DNA of 64,000 nt from Geodermatophilus sabuli (GCF_010686765.1 NZ_JAAGWF010000009.1:124001-188000); one strand, 5' to 3'; positions 27,673-41,728 are shown, numbered from the stretch's first letter. The notes: generated by a model not told the origin, from the sequence alone. Numbers and translations: made by a program.

Positions 27673-28844
27673 GCGGCCTCCCTGGGCAGCAGCAGCTCCA
27701 CCTCGGTCCCCTCCCCCGGCGCCGAGCGCACCGTCGCCGTCCCGCCGACCCGTGCCAGCCGGCCGGAGACGGAGTCGCGCAGCCCGCGCCGGTCGGCCGG
27801 CACCGTCGCCGGGTCGAACCCGGCGCCCCGGTCGCGCACGAAGACGGCCACCTTGTCCGTCGCCACCTCGGCGTACAGGTCCGCGGAGGTGGCGCCGGAG
27901 TGCTTGGCCGCGTTGACCAGGGCCTCCTTGGTGGCGGCGCCGAGCGCGGCCAGCGCGTCGTCGACGGGGGCGTCGCCGACGACGACGGACTCGACGGTGA
28001 GCGCGTGGTCGGCCTCCACCTCGGCCACCATCCCCGACACCATCGACGCCCACGTCCCCCCGGTGGCCTTCTCCGGCTCGTAGAGCCAGGTCCGCAGCTC
28101 CCGCTCCTGGCTGCGGGCCAGCCGGGCCACCGCCTTGGGGTCCTCGGCGTGCCGCTGGATGAGCGCCAGCGTCTGCAGCACCGAGTCGTGCAGGTGCGCC
28201 GCGACGGCGGCCCGCTCCTCGGACCGGACGCGCGCGGTCCGCTCGACCTCGCGCGAGGCCAGCAACCGGCGCCACAGCGGAGCCGTGGCCAGGGCGACGC
28301 CGACGAGGATCACCAGGGTGGCGGCGAACCCGTTGCGTGCGTTGGCCAGCTGCCCGGTGGTGGCCAGCAGCAGGATCAGCCCGACGATGCCGAGGGTGAC
28401 GCCACCGGCCAGCACCCACGGCACCCCCGGGCGGGCCAGGGTGCGGTCGGTGTCCAGCTGCCGCCAGATGACCGCCAGCCCGGCACCGACCAGGACGAGC
28501 GGGACGACGAGCTCGCTGTTGCCCCACGTGGCCAGGTTGGTGACGAGGACCAGCGCACCGAACCCGAGCAGGGTCAGCCCGAGCGCCTGCCGCCGGCTGG
28601 GCTCGGTGTCCGGGAGAGGGGCCGCGGGTGCCGCGTCCACGTCGGCGACCGGCATGAAGAACCACAGCGCCGCGTAGGCGATGACGCCGATGCCGGTGAC
28701 GGCGAAGACGACGAAGGCGATGCGGACGACCAGCGGGTCCAGCCGGAGGTGCACCGCCGTCCCCGCGGCGACACCGGCGAGCAGCCGTCCGGAGCGCGGG
28801 CGCGCCAGGGCGGGGCGCTGCGGCACCAGCGCGGTCGTCGTCAC
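27669..28844 (-). CDS. PspC-domain sensor histidine kinase
   Basis: 391 residues from the GTG at 28844, with GACCAT seven bases upstream (possible leaderless promoter). N-terminal PspC domain (about 15-68, RPRSGRLLAGVAAG to YAALWFFMPVA), then four more membrane helices (87-102, 112-126, 143-162, 173-190), a HisKA_3 dimerisation part with phospho-acceptor H219 in HLHDSVLQTLALI and an HATPase_c domain with N-box KEALVNAAKHSG and G-box DRGAGFDP. Reminiscent of Streptomyces and Micrococcales kinases of this type and of LiaS, which sense envelope stress. Coupled to the downstream regulator. Confidence 0.9.
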   Translation of the reverse strand: MTTTALVPQRPALARPRSGRLLAGVAAGTAVHLRLDPLVVRIAFVVFAVTGIGVIAYAALWFFMPVADVDAAPAAPLPDTEPSRRQALGLTLLGFGALVLVTNLATWGNSELVVPLVLVGAGLAVIWRQLDTDRTLARPGVPWVLAGGVTLGIVGLILLLATTGQLANARNGFAATLVILVGVALATAPLWRRLLASREVERTARVRSEERAAVAAHLHDSVLQTLALIQRHAEDPKAVARLARSQERELRTWLYEPEKATGGTWASMVSGMVAEVEADHALTVESVVVGDAPVDDALAALGAATKEALVNAAKHSGATSADLYAEVATDKVAVFVRDRGAGFDPATVPADRRGLRDSVSGRLARVGGTATVRSAPGEGTEVELLLPREAA

Positions 28845-28968
28845 GCCGTCGATGGTCGCACCGCGCGGCCCCGCCTCACACCGGTGATCACCCTGGAGGG
28901 CACGACCAGGGTCGAGTGGGGGCGTTCCCTGATGTCGCAGGGGCCGGTCGCGTCGCAGGCTCTGTGGC

Positions 28969-29916
28969 ATGACCTCCGCACCACCGCCTCCCCCGGCGCC
29001 TCCCGCGCCCCCGCCGTCGGACTCCCCCGCCCCCTTCGAGCAGCCCGCGCTGGCCGGCCCTCCGGCGGTCCGCCCGCCGCTGCGCCGCAGCCGCAGCGAC
29101 AAGATGATCGGCGGCGTCGCCGGCGGCCTCGCCGAGTACTCCGGCATCGACGCGCTGCTGTGGCGGGTCGGCTTCGTCGCCCTGACGCTGGCCGGCGGCA
29201 GCGGCGTCCTCGTGTACGCGCTGCTGTGGCTGCTCATGCCGGCCGGCTCCGGGACGGGCGCCCCGCGCGAGCGGCGCCCCAAGGCCCCGCCCGGGCCGCG
29301 CTCGCCGGTCCCGGGCATCACGCTGGCCGGACTGCTGATCGTGGTCGGCACCCTGGTCCTGGTCAGCCGGTTCACCGACTGGTCGATCGGGCCACGGTGG
29401 ATCCTCGGTCCCGCGCTCCTCGTGGTGGGGCTGGGCCTGGTGGCCGCGGCCTTCTCCGGCGGACGCCGGGCCAAGGGCGGTCTGATCGCCCTCGGCGCGC
29501 TGCTCTCACTCGCACTGATCACCGTCTCGGCCGAGCCGTGGCGCAACGTCGACGGCGGCATCGGTGACCGGACCTACCGCCCGGTCAGTGCGGCTGACGT
29601 CCGTCCCGTCTACTCGGCCGGCGTCGGCGACGTGACCCTCGACCTCTCCGGCATCGACCTGAGCGATCTGGACCGGCCCATCGAGACCCGGCTGGACGCC
29701 GGCGTGGGGGACGTCGACATCGTCGTCCCGAGGTCGGCCGACGTCCGGGTCGAGGTGGACCGCGGCCTCGGCGGCGTCGAGGTCTTCGGCGACGACGTGT
29801 CCGACGACGGCCTCCACCCCGGCCGGGGCTCCGCGGAGTGGACCGGCGACAGGACCCCCGAGATCACCCTGAGCATCGACGCCGGCATCGGCGACGTGGA
29901 GGTGTCCCGTGCCTGA
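28969..29916 (+). CDS. PspC-domain membrane protein with LiaF-like tail
   Basis: 315 residues: Pro/Ala-rich disordered N-terminus (1-40), PspC domain (about 41-90, SRSDKMIGGVAGGLAEYSG to LLWLLMP), further membrane helices (about 115-135, 143-163, 170-185), then a C-terminal domain with VGDVTLDLSGIDL, AGVGDVDIVVPRSADVRVE and GIGDVEVS, the parallel beta-helix repeat of LiaF/DUF2154-type proteins. This combination is associated with envelope-stress sensing. Divergent from the PspC kinase; CAGGCT lies seven bases before the ATG. Overlaps the next gene by 8 bases. Confidence 0.85.
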   Translation: MTSAPPPPPAPPAPPPSDSPAPFEQPALAGPPAVRPPLRRSRSDKMIGGVAGGLAEYSGIDALLWRVGFVALTLAGGSGVLVYALLWLLMPAGSGTGAPRERRPKAPPGPRSPVPGITLAGLLIVVGTLVLVSRFTDWSIGPRWILGPALLVVGLGLVAAAFSGGRRAKGGLIALGALLSLALITVSAEPWRNVDGGIGDRTYRPVSAADVRPVYSAGVGDVTLDLSGIDLSDLDRPIETRLDAGVGDVDIVVPRSADVRVEVDRGLGGVEVFGDDVSDDGLHPGRGSAEWTGDRTPEITLSIDAGIGDVEVSRA

Positions 29917-30205
29917 CTACAGCGAGTTCCCGACCACACCCACCGCCTGGCAGCAGCACGTCTGGGGCGACGTCACCCCGCTGCCCGTCGAGGACCCCCC
30001 GCCCCCGCCGGCGCGGCGGGGGGTGGACCTCACCGCCCTCGTCCCGGGCGTGGTGTTCGTCGTCCTGGCGATCTCGCTGATGGTCGGCGCCGCCTTCCCC
30101 CTGGACGCGTTCGTCGACGGCGGGGTGCTGTGGCTGCTGCTCATCGGGGCCGGGGTCGCCCTGCTGCTCAGCGAGGTCAGGAAGGCCCGCCGCAGGCAGG
30201 ACTGA
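29909..30205 (+). CDS. Small two-helix membrane protein
   Basis: 98 residues. A soluble N-terminus with WQQHVWGDVTPLPVED and a Pro run, then two hydrophobic helices (about 45-65 and 72-90) and a basic tail (RKARRRQD). The start overlaps the upstream PspC gene by 8 bases, so it belongs to the same operon and may be a partner of that protein. I do not recognise a family. Confidence 0.75.
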   Translation: MPDYSEFPTTPTAWQQHVWGDVTPLPVEDPPPPPARRGVDLTALVPGVVFVVLAISLMVGAAFPLDAFVDGGVLWLLLIGAGVALLLSEVRKARRRQD

Positions 30206-30229
30206 GCGCTGACGGCGGGGACGACGGGC

Positions 30230-30266
30230 GGAGGGCCCGGGGAGCGATCGGCTCCCCGGGCCCTCC
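30230..30266. terminator. Strong bidirectional terminator
   Basis: Perfect 16-base stem GGAGGGCCCGGGGAGC around GATCG, with outer arms that extend the pairing. It lies between the convergent small membrane-protein gene and the hydrolase gene. Confidence 0.8.
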
Positions 30267-30273
30267 GCCGTCG

Positions 30274-30858
30274 TCAGCCGGTCACCCGGTCGCAGAAGGC
30301 CAGCGCCCGCTCCCACAGCAGGGCGGTGGCCGGCCCGTCGTACTCGTCGGGCAGGCCCGGATCGGTGAACAGGTGCCCGCCGACCGGGTACTCGAAGACC
30401 TCGACCGCACTCCCGCTGCCGCGGACGTCGGCGACGAAGCCCTCGGCCCACTCGGGCTGCGCGAACGGATCGCGCGCGGCGACGTGCAGCTGCACGGGGA
30501 CGCCGGCCGGCCAGGCGTCGGCGCCGAGCACAGCCACCGGGAGGGCGCCGGAGAACAGCAGGACGCCGGCACACCGCCGCTGGGTGGCCACGTGCTCGGC
30601 CATGCCCGCGCCGTTGGAGAAGCCGGCCGCCACGAACCCGTCGGGGAGCTGCGCCACGGCCTCGAGCGCCGCCTGCATGAGCGCCGGGAAGCCGAGCTGC
30701 TCGACGTGGGCGCCCGCCGTCTCGTAGTCGTCGAACACCCGCCCGCCGTACTGGTCGACGACGAGCACGGTGTGCCCGGCGGTCCGCAGCCGGGCGGCGG
30801 CGTCGGTGACGCCGGCGCGGACGCCGAGGGCGGAGTGGAACAGCGCGATGGAGGCCAT
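30274..30858 (-). CDS. Dienelactone-hydrolase-family protein
   Basis: 194-residue alpha/beta hydrolase of the DLH family. Seen: IALFHSALGVRAGV at the N-terminus, VVDQYGGRVF, the nucleophile region GFSNGAGMAEH (79-89), VAARDPFAQPEW (acid residue near 130) and GGHLFTD (His162). Classical dienelactone hydrolase uses Cys at the nucleophile; here the residue is Ser81, as in many DLH-like esterases. ATG at 30858. Divergent from the WYL regulator with a palindrome between them, so probably controlled by it. Substrate unknown. Confidence 0.83.
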   Translation of the reverse strand: MASIALFHSALGVRAGVTDAAARLRTAGHTVLVVDQYGGRVFDDYETAGAHVEQLGFPALMQAALEAVAQLPDGFVAAGFSNGAGMAEHVATQRRCAGVLLFSGALPVAVLGADAWPAGVPVQLHVAARDPFAQPEWAEGFVADVRGSGSAVEVFEYPVGGHLFTDPGLPDEYDGPATALLWERALAFCDRVTG

Positions 30859-30879
30859 GAGGGAACTCTCCCGCGACTC

Positions 30880-30901
30880 CGGTGACACCGTCCTGTCACC
30901 G
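30880..30901. promoter_or_regulatory. Operator-like palindrome between hydrolase and WYL regulator
   Basis: CGGTGACA-N6-TGTCACCG, perfect 8-base arms, in the 63-base divergent gap, 22 bases from the hydrolase start and 20 from the regulator start. Likely binding site for the adjacent regulator. Confidence 0.6.
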
Positions 30902-30921
30902 TCTCCTGCGACGATCCCCGG

Positions 30922-31620
30922 GTGAACCGCACCGACCGCCTGCACGCGCTGTCCGAGGAGCTCCGCCGGGCCGGGCGGCGGGGCCGGACGGCGCAGCGGC
31001 TGGCCGCCTGGCTGGAGGTGTCGACCCGCACGGTGAAGCGGGACGTCGCCGCGCTCCAGCAGGCGGGCGTGCCGATCTGGGCCAGCGCCGGTCCCGGCGG
31101 CGGGTACGTGCTCGACGCGACGGCCACCCTCCCGCCGGTCAACCTCACCCCGGCGCAGGCGGTCGCGGTCGCCGTGTCGCTGTCCGGCGCGCCCGACGCA
31201 CCCTTCGCCGTCGACGGACGGGCGGCGCTGGAGAAGGTGCTGGACGCCCTGGGGCCGGCGGCCCGGGCCGAGGTCGAGCGGCTGGGCGCCCGGGTGTGGG
31301 TGCGCAGCCCTGCGCAGGCCCGGCCGCCCGCGGCCGGCGTCGTCGAGGAGGCGCTGGTGCGGCGCCTGGTCGTCGCGATCGACTACCGGGACGGGGCCGG
31401 CCGGCGGTCCCGTCGCCGGGTGGAGCCGCACGGGGTCGCGCGCACGGAGGGGCACTGGTACGTGATGGCGTGGTGCCGCGAGCGGGACGCCCCGCGCTGG
31501 TTCCGCTGGGACCGCATCGACTCCGCCGACCTGACGGCCGAGCCCGTGTCCGACCGCGACGTCGCCGTCTTCGGCACCCCACCGGACGACGCCACCACCG
31601 TCCGCCCGGCACGCAGGTGA
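30922..31620 (+). CDS. YafY/WYL-domain transcriptional regulator
   Basis: 232 residues. N-terminal helix-turn-helix (TDRLHALSEELRRAGRRG, with recognition segment STRTVKRDVAALQQAG), WYL domain at about 130-215 (RRRVEPHGVARTEGHWYVMA, RWFRWDRI) typical of the DeoR-like/YafY group, which sense small ligands or nucleic acid. GTG start with a GACGAT hexamer six bases upstream and no Shine-Dalgarno. Divergent from the hydrolase gene and next to a palindrome, so auto- and cross-regulation are likely. Confidence 0.88.
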   Translation: MNRTDRLHALSEELRRAGRRGRTAQRLAAWLEVSTRTVKRDVAALQQAGVPIWASAGPGGGYVLDATATLPPVNLTPAQAVAVAVSLSGAPDAPFAVDGRAALEKVLDALGPAARAEVERLGARVWVRSPAQARPPAAGVVEEALVRRLVVAIDYRDGAGRRSRRRVEPHGVARTEGHWYVMAWCRERDAPRWFRWDRIDSADLTAEPVSDRDVAVFGTPPDDATTVRPARR

Positions 31621-31625
31621 CCGGC

Positions 31626-33340
<1,715 letters not shown>

Positions 33341-33341
<1 letters not shown>

Positions 33342-34492
33342 CACTCGCCCTGCGACGCCGGGTCGTAGCCGCCGATGACCAGGTCGACCCGCTGGAACTC
33401 CTTGAGGTCTCGGTAGCCGGTCTTGGCCATCGTGCGGCGCAGCGCCCCGAAGAGGTTGGTGCGGCCGTCGGCGGTCTGGGCCGCTCCGAGGAGCAGGTCG
33501 TGCAGCGAGCCGGTCGGGGCGATCGGCGCCGACGTGCCGCCGCGGGGAAGCCGCGGGTGCGCGGCCACCGAGTCCCACCAGATCCCGCCGCCGGGTGCCT
33601 CGGCGGCCGCCCGCAGGGGTTCCCCGAGCTGGACGGCGTCCGCTCCGCAGGCCAGCGCCCGGGCGATGGCCCCGCTGGTCTCGATCCGGCCGTTGGCGAT
33701 GACGTGCACGTACCGGCCGCCGGTCTCGTCCAGGTAGTCCCGGCGGGCGGCTGCGGCGTCGGCGATGGCGCTGGCCAGCGGCACCCGGATGCCCATGACG
33801 GCGTCACTGGTGGAGAAGCTGTCCGCACCGACGCCGACGATGACGCCGGCCGCGCCGGTGCGCATGAGGTGCAGCGCGGTCTGGTAGTTCGCCGCGCCGC
33901 CCACGATCACCGGCACGTCGAGGTCGGCGATGAACTCCTTGAGGTTGAGCGCGCCGCCCTGCGTGGTCACGTGCTCGGCGGAGACGATCGTGCCCTGGAT
34001 GACCAGCAGGTCCACGCCGGCGGCCAGCGCCGTCGGGGCCAGCTGCAGGGTGTGCTGCGGCGAGACGCGCACCGCCGTCGTCACCCCCGCCTCGCGCATC
34101 TCCTTGATGCGGGCGGTGATCAGGTCGGGCTTGACCGGCTCGCCGTAGACCTCCTGCAGCAGCGCCGTCGGGGGCGACCCGTTCTCGACGGCCTCGCGCA
34201 GCCGGGCGAACACCGGCTCGGGCTCGTCGTAGCGGGTCCACAGGCCCTCGGCGTTGAGCACGCCCAGTCCGCCGGCCTGCCCGACGGCGATCGCCGTCGC
34301 GGGGCTGACCACGGCGTCCGAGGGACTCGTGACCAGCGGGATGTCGAACCGGAAGGCATCGATCTGCCAGGCGGTCGAGACGTCGTCGACGTCCCGGGTG
34401 CGCCGGGAGGGCACGATCGAGACCTCGTCCAGGTCGTACCCCCGGCGGGCGAAGCGGTTGAGACCGATCTCGACGGTGTCGCGCGTGGTCAT
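33341..34492 (-). CDS. guaB3: GuaB3 IMP-dehydrogenase-related protein
   Basis: 383 residues, IMPDH/GMPR barrel without the CBS pair. Conserved barrel parts: [17 protein letters not shown] at the start, [27 protein letters not shown] and a nucleotide-binding VIVGGAANY. The catalytic-Cys loop of IMPDH (GSICTT in the neighbouring GuaB) has no counterpart; the equivalent stretch reads [12 protein letters not shown]. Mycobacteria carry the same gene (Rv3410c) beside guaB2. The cyanobacterial relative has been described as an IMP dehydrogenase, but the actinobacterial role is unsettled. ATG at 34492, 5 bases after the guaB stop. Confidence 0.9.
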
Positions 34493-34497
34493 GCCGG

Positions 34498-36524
<2,027 letters not shown>

Positions 36525-36561
36525 CGAAGGACGCCGCTCCCCCTGCACCCGAGGACACGCC

Positions 36562-36594
36562 GAGCGCCCCCTCCCACGCGGGGAGGGGGCGCTC
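36562..36594. terminator. Bidirectional terminator, DUF5319 and BldM-like gene
   Basis: Perfect 14-base stem GAGCGCCCCCTCCC around ACGCG between convergent genes. Confidence 0.8.
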
Positions 36595-36612
36595 AGCGGG
36601 TGTTCGTGCCGG

Positions 36613-37386
36613 TCAGGTCATCATGCCGCGGCGGAAGCCGGTGGCCACCGCCTCGGCGCGGTCCTTGGCACCCAGCTTGCGGAACAGCCGCCGGGCGTGG
36701 GTCTTGATGGTGTCCTCGGACAGGTAGAGCTCGCGGCCGATCTGGGCGTTGCTCTTGCCCTGGCTCATGCCGGTGAGCACCTGCATCTCGCGCATCGACA
36801 GGCTGACCGGCGCCGGCTCGCGCACCGTGGAGCGGACCGTCGTCGGCGCCGCTCCGGCCAGTGCGGTGGCCCCGTTCCAGGCCGGCGAGAGGCCGCCCGC
36901 CGAGCCGCCTCCCGAGGACGACGCGCCGACCGAGGCCAGCGGCACGGGCTGGTGCGGGATGACCGGGCCGGGGCCCCGTCCGTCGACCCGGAGGCCGACG
37001 CGGGACAGGCCCAGCCCCATCTCCAGGGCGCTGGCGTCCCAGCGCAGGTAGCCACGGGCACCGACGGCGACCGCGGCCCGGACGCTCTCCGCGTCGTCGG
37101 GTGCGCCGAGCACGAGGACGGGCAGTCGTGGATGGGCGCGCAGGGCCTGGGTGGCCGTGGTCAGCCCGGAGTCCATGGCGCGCTGGGTACCGACCAGCAG
37201 GACGTCGGGCAGCCGGGTGGCCAGCCGGGACATGAGGCCCGCGGCGTCGCCGATGACCTCCACGCGACCCACGAACGGCAGTGCCACCAGCCGGCCGGCG
37301 ATGTCGTCCCGGACCCGCCGGCGCTCGTCGTACACCCACACGGTCGTCGTCCCGTGGCCGGGACCGCGCATCCTGTCGTCGATCAC
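36613..37386 (-). CDS. bldM: BldM-like LuxR regulator with degenerate receiver
   Basis: 257 residues. The C-terminal LuxR domain (about 195-255: MREMQVLTGMSQGKSNAQIG, then SEDTIKTHARRLFRKLG) is near identical to Streptomyces BldM, a developmental regulator. The N-terminal half is a receiver fold that has lost its phosphorylation chemistry: the acceptor Asp is Gly66 (DVLLVG) and the switch Lys is Trp116 (YLRWDAS), so control must be by protein-protein or ligand interaction. A Gly/Ser-rich linker (150-170) joins the domains. GTG with GAGGAG upstream. Divergent from the whiB gene; synteny with guaB and groEL supports the name. Confidence 0.8.
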   Translation of the reverse strand: MIDDRMRGPGHGTTTVWVYDERRRVRDDIAGRLVALPFVGRVEVIGDAAGLMSRLATRLPDVLLVGTQRAMDSGLTTATQALRAHPRLPVLVLGAPDDAESVRAAVAVGARGYLRWDASALEMGLGLSRVGLRVDGRGPGPVIPHQPVPLASVGASSSGGGSAGGLSPAWNGATALAGAAPTTVRSTVREPAPVSLSMREMQVLTGMSQGKSNAQIGRELYLSEDTIKTHARRLFRKLGAKDRAEAVATGFRRGMMT

Positions 37387-37719
37387 GCCTGCTCCTCGCT
37401 CCCCCGGCCGCTGCCGGCCGGGTCCCACCGCCCGGATCCCCCGGCCGGGTGTCGCTCGGGCGTGACTCCCACCCGGGGACCCTCGCCGTCGCAGCGGTCG
37501 TGACGACCCGGCGAGGGGTGTCCCACGCCGGAGTTCGGCACGACCTGCAGCCACCTTGATCGACTGCGGGGGGAGGCAACAGCGGCTCTCACCCAGCGGG
37601 GGGAGACCGGACCCGTGAAAATGCGAGGTCCGCGTGTGTTTGACCACCAGAGGCCTCGGGCACCGGCCCACTGCAGCCGGACCGCCCCCTCCGGCTCGCA
37701 TCGAGCCGAGGAGGACGAC
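37387..37719. promoter_or_regulatory. 333-base divergent regulatory region, bldM-like/whiB
   Basis: No gene lies here; spacing suggests extensive regulation of two developmental-type regulators. It holds CCGGCCGGGTGTCGCTCG at 37441-37458, identical to 18901-18918 upstream of other genes, and GGTCGTGACGACC (37496-37508), an odd-length palindrome. No promoter hexamer is convincing for the whiB gene, and the leader before whiB is long. Confidence 0.5.
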
Positions 37720-38019
37720 ATGGCCGACATCCGACGCCTGCCCACCCCTGTTGCCGAGGTCTGGGACTGGCAGCTGCACGGGTCCTGCCGTGGCGAGAGC
37801 ACGGCCCTGTTCTTCCACCCCGACGGTGAGCGCGGCCCCGCCCGGGCCCGCCGCCAGGCGGCCGCCAAGGCCGTGTGCGGCCGCTGCCCCGTCGTCGACG
37901 CCTGCCTGAAGCACGCACTGTCGGTCCGCGAGCCCTACGGGGTCTGGGGCGGCATGAGCGAGGAGGAGCGGGCCCGGCTGATCGCCGCGGAGCCCGCCGC
38001 CGTCGCCGCGGGGGTGTAG
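37720..38019 (+). CDS. whiB3: WhiB-family iron-sulfur regulator (WhiB3-like)
   Basis: 99-residue Wbl protein binding a [4Fe-4S] cluster through C23, C53, C56 and C62 (GSCRG, VCGRCPVVDAC). The GVWGG turn at 74-78 is present. The segment FFHPDGERG and the VWDWQLHG start match WhiB3 of M. tuberculosis closely, and the locus (beside groEL1) is the same. WhiB proteins bind the sigma factor sigma-A region 4 and sense O2/NO or redox state. ATG at 37720 with GAGGAGG upstream. Divergent from the BldM-like gene. Confidence 0.9.
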   Translation: MADIRRLPTPVAEVWDWQLHGSCRGESTALFFHPDGERGPARARRQAAAKAVCGRCPVVDACLKHALSVREPYGVWGGMSEEERARLIAAEPAAVAAGV

Positions 38020-38037
38020 CTCCCCCACACACACGCC

Positions 38038-38075
38038 GAAGAGGGCGGGTCCGGAGTCCCGGACCCGCCCTCTTC
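38038..38075 (+). terminator. Terminator after whiB gene
   Basis: Perfect 17-base stem GAAGAGGGCGGGTCCGG with AGTC loop, then GTGTTC. The best stem in the window. Confidence 0.85.
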
Positions 38076-38084
38076 GTGTTCATC

Positions 38085-38135
38085 GGCCCGCTGCAGGGCC
38101 CCGCCGCGAGCGGTGGGGAACAGTGGGGTCCTCGC
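38085..38135 (-). repeat. 3'-end stem-loop element after groEL
   Basis: Abuts the groEL stop. Contains GCTGCAGGGCCCCGCCGCGA and GTGGGGTCCTCG, shortened relative to other family members. Confidence 0.6.
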
Positions 38136-39794
<1,659 letters not shown>

Positions 39795-39816
39795 TCAGGG
39801 GTGCGGGGGTGGGACG

Positions 39817-39860
39817 ACGACCGCCCCGGGACCCGGTGGTCGGGTCGCCGGGGCGGTCGT
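39817..39860 (-). terminator. Attenuator-like hairpin between groES and groEL
   Basis: ACGACCGCCCCGG at 39817-39829 pairs with CCGGGGCGGTCGT at 39848-39860. No U-tract. It may lower groEL expression relative to groES or be a processing site. Confidence 0.5.
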
Positions 39861-39897
39861 GACGTGCTGGAGCAACCCCGTCGCGGGGCGCTGGGAC

Positions 39898-39954
39898 CGG
39901 CCCCGTCCAGGGGCCCGCCCCGAGCCTGCGAGGGGGGGGAGGAACGAGGCCCTG
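39898..39954 (-). repeat. 3'-end stem-loop element after groES
   Basis: Abuts the groES TAA. In gene orientation CAGGGCCTCGTTCC, then CTCGCAGGCTCGGGGCGGGC, then GACGGGGCC. Family member. Confidence 0.6.
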
Positions 39955-40263
39955 TTACTTCTCGACGACGGCGAGCAGGTCGCGCGCCGACAGGACGAGG
40001 TAGTCCTCACCGGCGTACTTGACCTCGGTGCCGCCGTACTTCGAGTAGATGACCACGTCGCCCACGCTCACGTCGAGCGGGACGCGGTTGCCGTTGTCGT
40101 CGATGCGACCGGGGCCCACGGCGATGACCGTGCCCTCCTGCGGCTTCTCCTTGGCGGTGTCCGGGATGACCAGACCGGAGGCGGTGGTGGTCTCGGCCTC
40201 GTTGGCCTGGACCACGACGCGGTCCTCCAGCGGCTTGATGCTGACCTTGGTAGCGGTCGTCAC
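39955..40263 (-). CDS. groS: 10 kDa co-chaperonin GroES
   Basis: Lid of the GroEL chamber. 102 residues from the GTG at 40263 (GAAGGGGG about 10 bases upstream; the frame before it is non-coding). Seen: [11 protein letters not shown], the mobile loop with [14 protein letters not shown] and [15 protein letters not shown]. The promoter region holds a CIRCE element. First gene of groES-groEL1. Confidence 0.96.
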   Translation of the reverse strand: MTTATKVSIKPLEDRVVVQANEAETTTASGLVIPDTAKEKPQEGTVIAVGPGRIDDNGNRVPLDVSVGDVVIYSKYGGTEVKYAGEDYLVLSARDLLAVVEK

Positions 40264-40370
40264 GTCGGTGACGCCCCCTTCGCTGTCGAACGGCTGGTGG
40301 GTGTGGAGCTGATGCTGTGGCACGGTGCCCGGGCCTGCCGTCGCGGGGGTCAGGCGCCTGACCGTGTCGT

Positions 40371-40397
40371 TTGGCACTCTACCCATGAGAGTGCCAG
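40371..40397 (-). promoter_or_regulatory. CIRCE operator (HrcA) for groES-groEL
   Basis: On the + strand TTGGCACTC-N9-GAGTGCCAG, matching the CIRCE inverted repeat (consensus TTAGCACTC-N9-GAGTGCTAA) with exact 9-base spacing. It is 108 bases before the groES start. HrcA itself is not in the window. Confidence 0.88.
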
Positions 40398-40452
40398 CCG
40401 CTCAACCGGGTCCCCCGCTCCGGTGGCCCCTCGGGTGGGCCAGGCTGTCGGG

Positions 40453-41676
40453 GTGTCCGCGGAGCCTCCTGCCGAAGCGCTGGCGCAGCTGACCTGGCTG
40501 CGCACCCCCGAGGGGGCGACGGCCACCGCCCGGGCCGCCGACCTGCTCGCCGGCGGCGCCGACCTCCTCACCGGCCTCGCGCGGTTGCGTGCGGAGGTGG
40601 GCGCCGAGCACGCCGGCCCGGCGTGGGAGCTGGCCCGGCTGCGGGCCCGGGCCCGCCCGGTGTTCGGTGCCGACGCCGACGTCCTCTACCTCACCGCGGA
40701 CACCCTCGAGCAGGCCGGGCGCCCGCAGCTGGCCGCGCGCCGCGCCGTCCGGCTGCTCGGCGGCCATGCCGACTCGGCCGTCGACCTCGGCTGCGCGGCC
40801 GGCACCGACACCGTCGCCCTCGCCCGCGCCGGCGCGCGGGTGCTCGCCGTGGACCGTGACCCCCTCGCCCGGGAGCTGACCGCCGCCAACGCGGAGGCGC
40901 TCGGGGTGGCCGACGACGTGTGGGTGACGGCGGGCGACGCCGTCGAGCTCGTCGACGGGGCGCGCGGGGGTGAGGTGGCCGGGTGCGCCGCCGCCGTCCT
41001 GGACCCCGCCCGCCGGGCCGGCGGACGGCGGCAGCTGGACCCCGACCGCTGGTCTCCGCCCTGGTCGACGGTGGCCGCACTGCTGGAGCGCGCGCCCCGG
41101 TCCGTCGTGAAGGTGGCGCCCGGGCTGGACCACGACCGGGTGCCCGCGGGGGTCGAGGCGGAGTGGGTGTCGGCGGGTGGCTCGATCGTCGAGGCGCTGC
41201 TGTGGGGACGGGCGGTGTCCGCCGTGTGGCGGCGGGCCTCGCTGGTGCGCGACGGCGAGGTGCTCGAGCTGACCGCCGGCGAGGACCCGGGGCCCGCGCC
41301 GGTCGGCCCCGTGCGGGGCTGGCTGCACGAGCCCGACCCCTCGGTCATCCGCTCCGGGCTGGTGTCGCTGGCCGCCGCGGACCTGGACGCCACGCTGGTC
41401 GACCCGACGATCGCCTACCTGACCTCCGACGCCCCGGCCGGCTCCCCGTGGGTCACCTCCTACCGGGTCGACGAGGTGCTGCCGTTCAACCTCAAGAAGC
41501 TGAAGGCGCTGCTGCGCGCCCGCGGGATCGGCCGGGTGGTGGTGAAGAAGCGCGGCTCGGCGATCGAGCCCGAGCAGCTGGCGCGGGCCCTGCGCGGGCC
41601 GGGCGACGGCACCGCCGTCGTCGTCGTCACCCGCGTCGCCGGCAGGCCGACCACACTCGTCTGCGCCGTCACCTGA
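40453..41676 (+). CDS. SAM methyltransferase with THUMP-like domain
   Basis: 407 residues from the GTG at 40453; CAGGCT lies six bases upstream, with no Shine-Dalgarno, so the mRNA is probably leaderless. Class I Rossmann motif [20 protein letters not shown] and [10 protein letters not shown] (about 112-140), an [14 protein letters not shown] catalytic-type motif (like DPPR of RNA methyltransferases), and a C-terminal stretch with [20 protein letters not shown] then [15 protein letters not shown], the 'THUMP-like' domain. Probably an RNA methyltransferase; target unknown. Divergent from groES and convergent with tsaD. Confidence 0.85.
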   Translation: MSAEPPAEALAQLTWLRTPEGATATARAADLLAGGADLLTGLARLRAEVGAEHAGPAWELARLRARARPVFGADADVLYLTADTLEQAGRPQLAARRAVRLLGGHADSAVDLGCAAGTDTVALARAGARVLAVDRDPLARELTAANAEALGVADDVWVTAGDAVELVDGARGGEVAGCAAAVLDPARRAGGRRQLDPDRWSPPWSTVAALLERAPRSVVKVAPGLDHDRVPAGVEAEWVSAGGSIVEALLWGRAVSAVWRRASLVRDGEVLELTAGEDPGPAPVGPVRGWLHEPDPSVIRSGLVSLAAADLDATLVDPTIAYLTSDAPAGSPWVTSYRVDEVLPFNLKKLKALLRARGIGRVVVKKRGSAIEPEQLARALRGPGDGTAVVVVTRVAGRPTTLVCAVT

Positions 41677-41728
41677 CCCCGACGACGGTCCCCCGGGGGC
41701 CATGTCGGCCACGAAGGCCCCCGGTACC

